Assembly: GCF_030915465.1 (NCBI RefSeq)
Contig: NZ_CP133267.1
Span: 4,639,001 to 4,703,000, forward strand
Direction: 5' to 3'
Source: Neobacillus sp. PS3-34
GTDB lineage: Bacteria > Bacillota > Bacilli > Bacillales > Cytobacillaceae
DNA: 64,000 nt
This document shows, piece by piece, positions 37,796 to 46,427 of this stretch. Position 1 is the stretch's first letter; every line of letters begins with the position of its first letter. The position numbers and the translations under genes are program-made. The notes below the pieces were generated by a model. The model was not told where the DNA came from and did no database searches. It saw only the letters and a program-made list of their open reading frames with translations.

Positions 37796-38344
37796 TTATC
37801 TTTCATTATTCCATTCTTCAGCAAGCATTCCATATACGACATGGTCAACATAATGGTCATATAACCACTCAGCTTGTCTGATACATCCCTCATTTGTAAA
37901 TCCTAATTTTTCAGGAATACTCCTGCTTTTTTTATTCCCAACAGCAGCTCTGATTTCTACTTTATTAAGCCTTAAATCACTGAATGCATAGTCGGTCAAT
38001 GCCTTGGCAACTTTGGTCATGATTCCTTTTCCTTGGAATTCATCTCCAAGCCAATAGCCAATATATGCCGTTTTGTTTGACCAATTTATGCTGTTGTAGC
38101 CAGCGACTCCAACGATTTTATCATTATATAAAATAACGGTATTCAAACTCTTATTTTCTTCAAAATTTTTTAAACACCCTTGAATAAACCCTTTTGTATC
38201 CTCGACTTTTTTTGTAAAATCAAGCCAAGGCAGCCACTCGCGTAAGTGGTTTCTTGATTGATCTGTTAACTCAAACACTCTTTCAGCATCATTCATTTCC
38301 ATTAACTTTAAGGTTACTTCTTCATCGATCTTATGTAAAAACAT
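37796..38344 (-). CDS. GNAT acetyltransferase, YdaF/RimL-like
   Basis: A 182-residue RimJ/RimL-type GNAT closely resembling B. subtilis YdaF in layout: LREWLPWLDF, IGYWLGDEFQGKGIMTKV (CoA loop) and LNKVEIRAAVGNKKSRSIPEKLGF. AGGGGGG precedes the ATG. Substrate unknown; a protein or ribosomal N-terminus is possible. Confidence 0.9.
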   Translation of the reverse strand: MFLHKIDEEVTLKLMEMNDAERVFELTDQSRNHLREWLPWLDFTKKVEDTKGFIQGCLKNFEENKSLNTVILYNDKIVGVAGYNSINWSNKTAYIGYWLGDEFQGKGIMTKVAKALTDYAFSDLRLNKVEIRAAVGNKKSRSIPEKLGFTNEGCIRQAEWLYDHYVDHVVYGMLAEEWNNER

Positions 38345-38406
38345 TATGATCCCCCTAGATGGTAAAATTTATTTCAATAAAGTCTACATGCTTTTTAACG
38401 TCACGC

Positions 38407-38796
38407 CTAATCTAAATAACACACTCCACCTAAACCAGCTGTGAAGCCGCTTGTTTTATAAAAATTCTCATTTTCTGGATCGTATGAAACGGTAATGATT
38501 CCTAAACCGAATCGTTTAGCTTCCTGTAAAAGGTCTTTTACTAGATTTACGCCAATTCCCTTTTTTTGATAATCAGGATGTACGATAATATCCTCCATAT
38601 AGCCATGTTCCAAGCCCATCCCTGTTATATAACCGAAAGCGATTAGTTTATCATTTTCGTCTCGGGCTCCAGCCCAAAAATTACACCGTTCGAATAGTGC
38701 TGGAAAATCCTTATCTCGTCTTCCCCAGCCAACAAGTTCCCTTAATTCTGGTACCTCATGATTGGATATCGGCAGATTAATATCGATTTTGTACAC
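38407..38796 (-). CDS. GNAT-family N-acetyltransferase
   Basis: A 129-residue compact GNAT: HPDYQKKGIGVNLVKDLL is the CoA-binding loop (about 72-89), and the tail YKTSGF closes the domain. GTG start behind a run of eight G. It lies 60 bp upstream of the RimL-like gene and reads the same way. Substrate unknown. Confidence 0.86.
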   Translation of the reverse strand: MYKIDINLPISNHEVPELRELVGWGRRDKDFPALFERCNFWAGARDENDKLIAFGYITGMGLEHGYMEDIIVHPDYQKKGIGVNLVKDLLQEAKRFGLGIITVSYDPENENFYKTSGFTAGLGGVCYLD

Positions 38797-39020
38797 AATT
38801 AACCCCCCCCTTTCCTACAACCTAAAGAAAAATTTTTCTACGATAATTAAAATAATATCTTTTCAATAGTTTAATATTTCTCTAAAACAGGCGAAATCCC
38901 TGCTATGATCCTGTGTAAAAACAATTCTGTAGCGTGATTTCCAACCATCCTTATAACCATTCTTCCTGGTAACTGATCTTATTTAAGAATTCATATTACC
39001 CTTATCCATTTTCTTGGTAA

Positions 39021-39048
39021 GTTTACTTTAATGGAAAAGTGTTATAAT
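39021..39048 (+). promoter_or_regulatory. extended -10 promoter for a short ORF
   Basis: TGTTATAAT (TGnTATAAT) with a weak TTTACT-type -35 lies 50 bp before the small ORF at 39099. In the 38797-39349 gap nothing else is obvious besides that ORF. Confidence 0.5.
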
Positions 39049-39098
39049 TGTGATTTTTATCATATATTTATTACTAATACGATTAAGGGGGATGATAA

Positions 39099-39194
39099 AT
39101 GATAAGTGTATTAGAGCGTTATCATTACTTTTATGAAAAATTCTTCTTCCCTGCTGGTCGATCATTTGAAGTCTTGTTCAGTTTAAACGCTTGA
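39099..39194 (+). CDS. possible 31-residue peptide gene
   Basis: ATG at 39099 follows AAGGGGG at 7-8 nt and an extended -10 promoter, giving a 31-residue aromatic-rich peptide (MISVLERYHYFYEKFFFPAG and 11 more). It has a KFFFPAGRSFEVLF amphipathic segment but no signal peptide. No terminator follows before the DUF4383-like gene, which it may lead. I do not recognise it; it could be a leader peptide. Confidence 0.4.
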   Translation: MISVLERYHYFYEKFFFPAGRSFEVLFSLNA

Positions 39195-39367
39195 AAATTA
39201 ATCTCTATCTGCAATGCCATCTTTATTAAATTGTACTCAGATTATTATCTAAAAATCACCAACGGTATCTCCAGCAAATTTTTAAAATTCGTAAATACTT
39301 TCATCAGCTTTCCCTTTTTAACCTGGGTTCATTTTCTTAATGAGCAATTATGAGGAGGTTGATTAAG

Positions 39368-39709
39368 TTGGCCAAGAAATTTGCGAGAATATTAGGTGTC
39401 ATTTTTGTTGTGACGGGCATAGTAGGTTTCTTTTTTCCCTTAGAAAAGGTTTTTGACCTAACGACGACGCATAATATTGTTCATCTTGCTACAGGAATCA
39501 TCGCTCTGTTAGTAAGCGGAAGTGAGACAAATAGTGCAGCATTTTCAAAAATCTTTGGGTTCATTTATCTACTCGTAGCAATAGTAGGTTTATTTACTCA
39601 TAGTTTCATAGGAATTCACTTTTTAGTTGCTGATAACATCCTGCACTTTGTCATTGCTTTTGCATCAATCTATGTCGGTTATGCTTCTTCAATGAAACAG
39701 AATAGTTAA
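39368..39709 (+). CDS. DUF4383-like membrane protein
   Basis: A 113-residue, four-helix membrane protein resembling DUF4383 (ARILGVIFVVTGIVGFF; HNIVHLATGIIAL). The TTG at 39368 is favoured because GAGGAGGT lies 9 nt upstream; the ATG at 39350 lies inside that site. Function unknown. Ends in a strong terminator. Confidence 0.75.
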   Translation: MAKKFARILGVIFVVTGIVGFFFPLEKVFDLTTTHNIVHLATGIIALLVSGSETNSAAFSKIFGFIYLLVAIVGLFTHSFIGIHFLVADNILHFVIAFASIYVGYASSMKQNS

Positions 39710-39765
39710 TAAAAAAATTGGGTCTTTTACAATAAAATAATAATTGCTTTGGCAACTCATTTGTT

Positions 39766-39797
39766 AGGTATCTGGAGAATCCAGATACCTTTTTTTC
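39766..39797 (+). terminator. terminator of the DUF4383-like gene
   Basis: GGTATCTGGA/TCCAGATACC with a 3-nt loop, followed by seven T. Confidence 0.9.
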
Positions 39798-39892
39798 GTT
39801 TAGCAAATTATAAAATTAAATGATGCTAAATATATCAAGTTGAACAATTGCATTCTATGGTTTCTAAAAACACGATTTCAATGGCATTTTCA

Positions 39893-40654
39893 TTATTTTG
39901 CCACTAAGACCTCAACATCCTTGGCTCTAATAAGTTCAAGTTTATCAGCAGTTGTTTCTTCATCAGTTATGATTAGGTCCAGACCATCTAATGGATACAT
40001 TCTTGAAAACATATCTACACCAAATTTATTATGCTCGATTAATGCGATTATCTTTTGTGAATGATCGTATACCGTTTTATGAAAAATAGAAACTTCTGGT
40101 GAAGCTGTACTTAATCCCTCTGAGGATAAAGCTCCAGCTGTCGCAAAGCATAAATCAACCGTGAACTGACGAGCAAATTCATTTGCTAATGCATCTGTGA
40201 TATTACCTGAATTTTTCACATGCCCGCCAATGAGGTAAATTTGCACATTTTCAAAATTCTTTAATTGACAGGCAATTTCAATAGAATTTGTCAAAACCGT
40301 AAATGGGAATTCCTTCGGCATGTATTTGACCATGGCAAAATGAATGGAAGCTCCCCCGATGAAAACCGTCTGATTTTCATGAATATAGGAAACTGCTGTC
40401 TTAGCAATGGCATTTTGGTATGCATTCGCTTCCCCATAGCGTATGGAAGGCGGCGAAGGCATGGTTCTTACTATTGGAACAGGTATCGCACCGCCGTGTG
40501 TCCTCTTTAAAAGCCCCTGATCTTCCATAATGGATAAATCCCGTCTGATCGAATCAATCGATAGTTGAAATAACTCTGCTAAATCCTTTGCTAATACACG
40601 TTCATTTTGTTCGAGCATCTTTAATATCTGCTGCCTTCTTTCATCTGAAAACAT
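39893..40654 (-). CDS. DeoR-family transcriptional regulator
   Basis: A 253-residue regulator: N-terminal DeoR HTH (RRQQILKMLEQNERVLAKDL; LSIDSIRRDLSIMEDQGLLKRTHGGA) and a C-terminal sugar-phosphate sensor (DeoRC) domain. ATG 40654 with AAGGAG 8 nt upstream. No sugar genes adjoin, so its regulon is elsewhere. Confidence 0.9.
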   Translation of the reverse strand: MFSDERRQQILKMLEQNERVLAKDLAELFQLSIDSIRRDLSIMEDQGLLKRTHGGAIPVPIVRTMPSPPSIRYGEANAYQNAIAKTAVSYIHENQTVFIGGASIHFAMVKYMPKEFPFTVLTNSIEIACQLKNFENVQIYLIGGHVKNSGNITDALANEFARQFTVDLCFATAGALSSEGLSTASPEVSIFHKTVYDHSQKIIALIEHNKFGVDMFSRMYPLDGLDLIITDEETTADKLELIRAKDVEVLVAK

Positions 40655-40783
40655 TTTCCTCACTCCTTATATTATAGTGGAACTATCTTCCATTATTATT
40701 TATGTTCATTCTGTTATTGTCAATTATTTATTAGTTTTAATGCTGTTTTATTCTTTTTTATTCGGTTTTCTAAAAGTTAACTT

Positions 40784-41010
40784 TTCTTAATGAGCGTTTT
40801 CTGGTTCTCCTGTGGGATTTTGTCTTTAAGTGAGCTTATTGAGGACAGATTTTGGATTCTCCTGTGGGATTTTGTCTTTAAGTGGGCTTATTGAGGACAG
40901 ATTTTGGGTTCTCCTATAGGGTTTTGTCTTCAAGAGGGCTTATTGAGGACAGTTTTTGGGTTCTCCGGTGGGGTTTTGTCCTTCATCAGTCTTATGAAGG
41001 ACAGTTTTCT
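40784..41010 (+). repeat. four-copy 52-bp tandem repeat with conserved hairpins
   Basis: TTCTCC anchors occur at 40805, 40857, 40909 and 40961, an exact 52-bp period. Each unit carries a 9-10-bp hairpin (40821-40847, 40873-40899, 40925-40951, 40977-41003) whose arms vary but keep pairing: A-T becomes C-G in copy 4, and T-G becomes C-G in copy 3. There are no spacers, so it is not a CRISPR. It fills most of the 40655-41068 gap; nothing else is seen there. Confidence 0.85.
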
Positions 41011-41068
41011 ACTCCAAATATGCAAAAGACCTTTTTTCTACAAACGATATAATTACTGCAAAATCACT

Positions 41069-41872
41069 CTACCAAATTTCAAGCTCTGATAATAAAATGC
41101 CCTTTTTAGTTAGTTCACAACTCTTACTATAACTGAACCCGCTGCTCGTTTCGATTTGTTTGTCAATGAAAGAGAACTTGAAAATCTTATCAAAATCAGT
41201 ATTGAGGGTAAAATATACGACTTGTTCCTCTGGGATAAAAATCATCGAAAATTGTGTTGGAAATTCTCCTTCTTTTTGAACCGTTTCTTTTAGTAAGGAA
41301 AAACAGTTTTCCATATTAAACGTATCTTTATTAATTAGAATGGTTTCATATGCCTTCTTATACCTTTCACTTCCAAATCCATTAACTTCTCCGTATTCTT
41401 GATCCAGGGTCTCCGATAAAGGAAAGTTGGTCAATACCATAAAATCTCTATCTAAAGAACCGAGCTCAATGTTTTTTCTTCCTGGCTCTACAATATAGGA
41501 CTGACGATTTTTCCCTGCAATCATACTATGAACACTATGATTTGGAACATTAACGATTTCTTTTTCAGATAACAATGTTTTTAACGAAGAAGATTCTATC
41601 CGATCTGCAAACACATCATCAAACAGTTTCATGATATGTACACAATTTTTTCCTCTTCTATATTTCCCATCTTCATTTGAATCTACCATTAACAAATTCA
41701 TGAATGTTCCATTACGATTTAATCCAAACGCAGGAAAGAATTGTCCTGCATCCTGTTGAAAAATGATCAACTGACTCTCTCCTATTAAAGCCAGTTTAAT
41801 CGGCCTTTTAGAGATATCAAAATTCATTCCGATAAAGGTTTTTTCTTTATGTAAAACAAAGCTCGTGCACAT
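41069..41872 (-). CDS. Ntn hydrolase, linear amide C-N hydrolase (choloylglycine-hydrolase-like)
   Basis: A 267-residue N-terminal-nucleophile hydrolase. Cys2 (MCTSFVLH) is the expected nucleophile exposed after Met removal; GMNFDIS and TNFP fit the C45/C59-type fold. Relatives cleave bile-salt, penicillin V or N-acyl-homoserine-lactone amides; the substrate is not predictable. AGGAAGTG lies before the ATG with a long spacing. Monocistronic. Confidence 0.82.
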   Translation of the reverse strand: MCTSFVLHKEKTFIGMNFDISKRPIKLALIGESQLIIFQQDAGQFFPAFGLNRNGTFMNLLMVDSNEDGKYRRGKNCVHIMKLFDDVFADRIESSSLKTLLSEKEIVNVPNHSVHSMIAGKNRQSYIVEPGRKNIELGSLDRDFMVLTNFPLSETLDQEYGEVNGFGSERYKKAYETILINKDTFNMENCFSLLKETVQKEGEFPTQFSMIFIPEEQVVYFTLNTDFDKIFKFSFIDKQIETSSGFSYSKSCELTKKGILLSELEIW

Positions 41873-42019
41873 ATTAGTTAATCACTTCCTATTCGACAAA
41901 TACTATGAACTCACATTCGTAAAATTCGACGAAAACCGCTTTATCCCTTTTATTATCCTTTTTGTGTCGAATGTGCAAAACGTCAAGGTTAGTCATATAT
42001 GTCGAATCTCGACCTTCAA

Positions 42020-42066
42020 TTGACATCAAATTTTATCCATGATATATTTATCTCGAATTAAAGATA
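42020..42066 (+). promoter_or_regulatory. promoter with MhqR-like operator
   Basis: TTGACA (42020-42025), a 17-bp spacer and TATATT (42043-42048) form a strong sigma-A promoter. Directly after it TATCTCGAATTAAAGATA (42049-42066) matches the MhqR box tATCTcgaAtTCgAGATa except for two central bases. A repressor there would cover the start site. Confidence 0.72.
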
Positions 42067-42119
42067 TTTTAAAAGAACAATCATTTCCAGTAGTCTTAAA
42101 ACCAGTTGGAGGTATAAAA

Positions 42120-43097
42120 ATGACTGATTTAAAAGGTATTCACCACGTAACAGCAATTACTAGCAGTGCAGAAAAAAACTATGAATTTTTCACATATGTG
42201 TTAGGAATGCGTTTAGTAAAGAAAACGGTCAACCAGGATGATATCCAAACGTACCACTTATTTTTTGCGGATGATACAGGCAGCGCGGGAACAGATATGA
42301 CCTTCTTCGACTTCCCTGGCATTCCAAAGGGCATTCACGGTACAAATGAAATTTCGAAAACATCCTTTCGCGTACCAAGTGATGCAGCAATCGATTATTG
42401 GTTCAAGCGTTTTGATCGTTTGGAGGTAAAGCATTCAGGTGTTAAAGAACAATTTGGTAAAAAGACATTATCATTTGTTGATTTTGATGACCAGCAATAC
42501 CAATTGATTTCGGATGAAAACGATAAAGGCGTGGCAACCGGCACACCATGGCAAAAAGGACCGATTCCACTGGAGTATGCCATCACCGGCTTAGGACCAA
42601 TCTTTATTCGAATCGCTAATTTCGATTACTTTAAGGAAATGATGGAAAAGGTTCTTTTATTTAAGGAAACAGCACAGGACGGAGCATTCCATCTTTTTGA
42701 AGTTGGTGAAGGCGGAAATGGCGCGTCAGTTGTGGTTGAGAGTAATTCATTTCTCCCTCCAGCCCAGCAAGGATTTGGGACCGTACACCATACAGCATTC
42801 CGTGTAGAGGATCGTTCTGTTTTGGAAGAATGGATTCAGCGAATGGAAGGCTTTGGGTTCAATACTTCCGGCTATGTGAATCGCCACTTTTTTGAGTCCT
42901 TGTACGTGAGAGTTGCGCCACAAATTCTGTTTGAATTTGCAACAGACGGACCAGGATTTATGGGCGATGAACCGTATGAAACACTTGGAGAAAAACTGTC
43001 TTTGCCTCCATTTTTAGAGCCAAAGCGTGAACAAATCGAAAAATTAGTCCGTCCGATTGATACTGTAAGGAGTTCGAAGGAATTCGTTAAAGAATAA
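42120..43097 (+). CDS. ring-cleaving dioxygenase (VOC/glyoxalase family, MhqA/MhqO-like)
   Basis: A 325-residue extradiol-type dioxygenase made of paired VOC modules (about 1-145 and 150-310). Metal-binding residues are suggested by GIHHVTAI, HHTAFRVED and ILFEFATDGPGF. The start is ATG 42120 (GGAGGT 6 nt upstream); the frame opens further upstream within the leader. B. subtilis MhqA, MhqE and MhqO are of this type and detoxify quinones and catechols. The MhqR-like box at the promoter supports that role. Confidence 0.9.
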   Translation: MTDLKGIHHVTAITSSAEKNYEFFTYVLGMRLVKKTVNQDDIQTYHLFFADDTGSAGTDMTFFDFPGIPKGIHGTNEISKTSFRVPSDAAIDYWFKRFDRLEVKHSGVKEQFGKKTLSFVDFDDQQYQLISDENDKGVATGTPWQKGPIPLEYAITGLGPIFIRIANFDYFKEMMEKVLLFKETAQDGAFHLFEVGEGGNGASVVVESNSFLPPAQQGFGTVHHTAFRVEDRSVLEEWIQRMEGFGFNTSGYVNRHFFESLYVRVAPQILFEFATDGPGFMGDEPYETLGEKLSLPPFLEPKREQIEKLVRPIDTVRSSKEFVKE

Positions 43098-43165
43098 AAT
43101 GATCTCTGGTAAAGTACGTAGATATTCTATCAGGGTGAGTTTTTGGAAGAGGTTCTTATAGCAAA

Positions 43166-43202
43166 AGCTGCCGCTACTAACTAGTAGCAGCAGTTTTTTT
43201 AT
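43166..43202 (+). terminator. terminator of the dioxygenase gene
   Basis: CTGC-c-GCTACT/AGTAGC-a-GCAG stem followed by seven T. Confidence 0.85.
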
Positions 43203-43227
43203 ATTATTTAACTTTAAGGTTTCTTCT

Positions 43228-43725
43228 TCAACTAACGCCTTTATTAGTGGGACCACAGTTCGAATTTCTCTTTTCTAAATAACAGATCCATTTGTAAAAT
43301 CCTAATAAGATAAGCAGAAGAAATGGGTCAAGGATAGCTGAGTACCATAATTTCCACCAGCCATTATTAAAGTATCCCCATGGTTCAGGAAGCAATGTTA
43401 GTGCCTCATAAAGGACGATTGCTACTACGAAAAGGACTATGTAAATAATTTGTTTAGGAATTTGGGTTTTATAAGGAAACCAGTTAAGAAACATCATATT
43501 AACTGGAGGGACTAAGAGCATATGTGGAAGGAATTCCGACAATTCAATAGTATCTCTTTGGAAATACCAATAACCATGATATTTAACAATGATAAAACAA
43601 TCAAATGCCATCTGAAATGACATCGTAAATGTCCATATTTGAACAATTTGATTGGCTTTTAGCTTTTTATTTGTCTTAAAGGCAATAATATTAAATACGA
43701 TGATTCCAGAAATAAGTCCTATCAT
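43228..43725 (-). CDS. CBO0543-family membrane protein
   Basis: A 165-residue, five-helix membrane protein of the CBO0543 type found in Bacilli and Clostridia (VQIWTFTMSFQMAFD; EALTLLPEPWGYFN). The start is ATG 43725 with GGGGTG upstream; an ATG six codons earlier lies before that site. Function unknown. Possibly sporulation-linked in relatives; nothing here confirms it. Confidence 0.72.
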   Translation of the reverse strand: MIGLISGIIVFNIIAFKTNKKLKANQIVQIWTFTMSFQMAFDCFIIVKYHGYWYFQRDTIELSEFLPHMLLVPPVNMMFLNWFPYKTQIPKQIIYIVLFVVAIVLYEALTLLPEPWGYFNNGWWKLWYSAILDPFLLLILLGFYKWICYLEKRNSNCGPTNKGVS

Positions 43726-43814
43726 TCCAACACCCCTTTTCATATAATTACCATTTTATTAAAAAGGATACTTAATGAAATGATTCTTTCCTATCTTTTA
43801 GAAAACAGCTTTTT

Positions 43815-43854
43815 TAAAAAAGAAAAATGACAGGATCGCATTATCCTGTCATTT
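43815..43854 (-). terminator. terminator of the M24 gene
   Basis: A 12-bp stem AAATGACAGGAT/ATCCTGTCATTT and a T-rich tail on the minus strand. Confidence 0.85.
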
Positions 43855-43905
43855 AAGCTGGTTTACCTTCACAATGGAGCCATCATCCTTTCAAATCATT
43901 AAAGG

Positions 43906-45084
43906 TTAATAGCAAACCATGGAAGCTAAATCCCTTGGATAGTAGGTCAGCATTTCCATACCATTTTCTGTTACCAGCACGGTATCAGAATGCCTGAAGC
44001 CGCCAAGTCCTCTAACGTAAATGCCCGGCTCAACGGTAAATACCATTCCAGGCTGCATGATGGTTTGATCTCCTAGGTCAAAGAATGGTGCCTCATGTCC
44101 CAATAGACCGATGGCATGCCCGGTGTGATGCTGGACTAAATGCTGGACACCTGCTTCTTTAAAGTATTTTTGGACTTCCTGTTCTACACTTGAACATGGA
44201 ACGCCCGGCTTAATCGCTTTAAAGGCGGTTTCCTGTGCTTCATACATATACTGAAAATATTTTTCCTGCTCTTTACTAACTTCTTGCACAAACATTGTTC
44301 TCTCAAGTTCACTATGATAACCCCATACATCAGCGGCTGCTCCAGTGACCAATGTGTCCCCCTTTTTCAGAACGATGTTTTGAGTAACCGCATGAGGGAA
44401 AGCCGACATTTCACCTACCTGACCGCGGAACAGCGCAAATGCGGTATTTCCATGTGGCTTGTAATCTTTGCCCAATGTCTCAATCATCGCCATTGTCGCT
44501 TCTGTGGAAGCTTTACTCGTAATCTCAATTTCACTTAAGCCGGGCTTTGAATATTTTTGCAGCAGACGGTGAGCAAGATTCCCCCATCGGCATGATTCTT
44601 TGATTAACTCGACTTCCGTCGACGATTTTACAAAGCGCATTTCCTCAATCAAGCCTTTAATCGAAACAAACTCTGCATCAAGGAAGTCACTTACAATTGG
44701 ACCGCGGTACCCCATTGAAGATCCATAACCGATGGCGTCATACCCAACCACTTTTCCTGTAAAATCAGCTTTAACCAAAGCATCTTTAAAATATTCCATT
44801 GGATGGCGCAGGCCAGGATATTCAGGGTAGGAATGAACAAAATCGACATTTGCAAATTCCTCGGCATGTTCATGTTCCAGTGCTGGGACAAATAGATGTG
44901 TCTTTTGGTTCGGATCGATAAAAAATCCTATCGGACGTTCTGTCGGGTGAAAATGAAAACCAGTCAAATAAAAGATATCCGTTACACTGAAAAGGATCGC
45001 ACAATCTATTTTTCTATCAGCCATTGAAGAATGAAACTTTGATTGCCTTTCAATAATTTCACTTTTAGGAATTGCTAATAACAT
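43906..45084 (-). CDS. M24-family 'pita-bread' hydrolase with degenerate metal site
   Basis: A 392-residue creatinase/Xaa-Pro-dipeptidase-like protein. The start is ATG 45084 (AAGGAG 9 nt before). The fold motifs are all present: HHTGHAIGLLGHE, MVFTVEPGIYV and FRHSDTVLVTENG. However, aligned to the D-D-H-E-E metal set the first Asp is Gly (VTGAAADVWGY), the second is Glu (HSELERT) and the last Glu is Ser (RHSD). It may act metal-free like creatinase rather than as a peptidase. Confidence 0.85.
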   Translation of the reverse strand: MLLAIPKSEIIERQSKFHSSMADRKIDCAILFSVTDIFYLTGFHFHPTERPIGFFIDPNQKTHLFVPALEHEHAEEFANVDFVHSYPEYPGLRHPMEYFKDALVKADFTGKVVGYDAIGYGSSMGYRGPIVSDFLDAEFVSIKGLIEEMRFVKSSTEVELIKESCRWGNLAHRLLQKYSKPGLSEIEITSKASTEATMAMIETLGKDYKPHGNTAFALFRGQVGEMSAFPHAVTQNIVLKKGDTLVTGAAADVWGYHSELERTMFVQEVSKEQEKYFQYMYEAQETAFKAIKPGVPCSSVEQEVQKYFKEAGVQHLVQHHTGHAIGLLGHEAPFFDLGDQTIMQPGMVFTVEPGIYVRGLGGFRHSDTVLVTENGMEMLTYYPRDLASMVCY

Positions 45085-45306
45085 TTTCCCCATCTCCTTT
45101 TTCGATATCAGGAGAGCAAATCACTATTCCCTCATAAAGTAGATTAGCAACTTCTCCTTATAATACTTTATTCTTTCAATATACATTCTATTATTCTTAT
45201 CACTATTATTAATGATTAAGGTGGGGATATTACATTCTCCTTCGATTCAATCAAATAGAAACATTTCAGAGAACATGGCCGTTCCAAAATATAATCATCA
45301 ATTTAC

Positions 45307-46104
45307 TTACGAGTGAGTGAGAGACATCAAGCAGCCTGGCCACCAAGCTTTGCTGTCGCGGACATCAAGATGGCTAAAGTCGGGCAAAAGAGTTACTTTG
45401 ATTCTATCAGCTGCCGATGGATAGCCACCACGAAGTGCTGAATGGAATCGAAATGCGCCGTCGGGTGGTACATGGGTATCCTTATCACCACAAATAAAAT
45501 GTATTTTGGGTGCGTTTGCATATGAGCTCAAGTTCGTTAAAGGATTCAGCTGGTCATAGAAGTATTGGGAGTAGCTGTCAGGATTCCCAGCCGGCATTAC
45601 CGTTCCATGATTAAAAATATCTTCCATACCAGGACGTAGCCAATCTGGTGTGGAAACGACCGAAACCACCCGTTTGATTCGATGATCAATCCCGGCGGCA
45701 GCCACAGCAATGTCCCCACCCATCGAAAGGCCTCCCAAATAGACGTCAGGTCTAACTTTTAGTGTGGACACAGCCCAGTCGATAACCCGAAGTGTGTCCA
45801 GAGTGGTATTCCCCAGGATAGGCCACATATTACGCCTAAAGTTCCCCAATACCCGTCCCAGAATCTCTTGCGATGACTCTTTTCCGCGTTCCCCATGCTG
45901 CCATGCGTCGAAACTTAGTGCGACATAGCCCTTTGCAGCAAGATCCTCTAAATATGGAATAGTGGTTTCTTTTGATCCACCAAGATGATGCAAAAAGATA
46001 ATAAGTTGACGAGTGGAAGAATCGACTTGAGGTTCAAACCAGATGACTGGAATGTGATCAACCCATGCCGTAGAGCCAGATGAAATATTATGTATTTTTT
46101 CCAT
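45307..46104 (-). CDS. alpha/beta hydrolase (dienelactone-hydrolase-like)
   Basis: A 265-residue alpha/beta hydrolase. The nucleophile elbow is GLSMGGD (about 144-150); the oxyanion loop includes HHLGG, and the terminal catalytic His is likely in DFSHLDV. Resembles DLH or acyl-peptide-hydrolase-type esterases. AAGGAGTGG precedes the ATG. Monocistronic; substrate unknown. Confidence 0.85.
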   Translation of the reverse strand: MEKIHNISSGSTAWVDHIPVIWFEPQVDSSTRQLIIFLHHLGGSKETTIPYLEDLAAKGYVALSFDAWQHGERGKESSQEILGRVLGNFRRNMWPILGNTTLDTLRVIDWAVSTLKVRPDVYLGGLSMGGDIAVAAAGIDHRIKRVVSVVSTPDWLRPGMEDIFNHGTVMPAGNPDSYSQYFYDQLNPLTNLSSYANAPKIHFICGDKDTHVPPDGAFRFHSALRGGYPSAADRIKVTLLPDFSHLDVRDSKAWWPGCLMSLTHS

Positions 46105-46365
46105 GTGAAACCACTCCTTTTTTGTTGAAATTGGACCGTTTGCTAATCTTACAAAGAAATACGTTATTTTATCATTGAGAAAACTATTATTTTTATCCCG
46201 TATGGTTTCTTTAAAATTTCTTCATATAGGATATTATTTCCTGCTGAACTAGATATTTTTATATTTGGTCGCATGTATGTTGTAAAAACATTCTGGTTCC
46301 CAAGAAAGTAGCTTGCTAACATTTGAGGTACCTTGGAAAATTGAAACACTTTCTTATTAGCTAAT
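46105..46365. other. intergenic region without supported gene
   Basis: This AT-rich gap of about 260 bp precedes the ribokinase operon terminator. A 70-codon frame on the minus strand has no ribosome-binding site and begins inside the terminator, so I do not call it. Confidence 0.6.
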
Positions 46366-46402
46366 ATAAAAAGCACTGGCCTATTTCTGTGGCCAGTGCT
46401 TT
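46366..46402 (-). terminator. terminator of the lacI-fucP-DUF4432-rbsK operon
   Basis: A 12-bp stem AAAGCACTGGCC/GGCCAGTGCTTT with a 9-nt loop and a T-run on the minus strand. Confidence 0.85.
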
Positions 46403-46427
46403 AACATTATTTATCACTATAATCTTC

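Noticed and set aside
40784..41010. Tandem array considered as a CRISPR
   Set aside because: The 52-bp period has no unique spacers; the whole unit repeats, and no cas genes are near.
46164..46376. 70-codon frame on the minus strand upstream of the hydrolase gene
   Set aside because: No ribosome-binding site, starts inside the ribokinase operon's terminator hairpin, and no recognisable motif.
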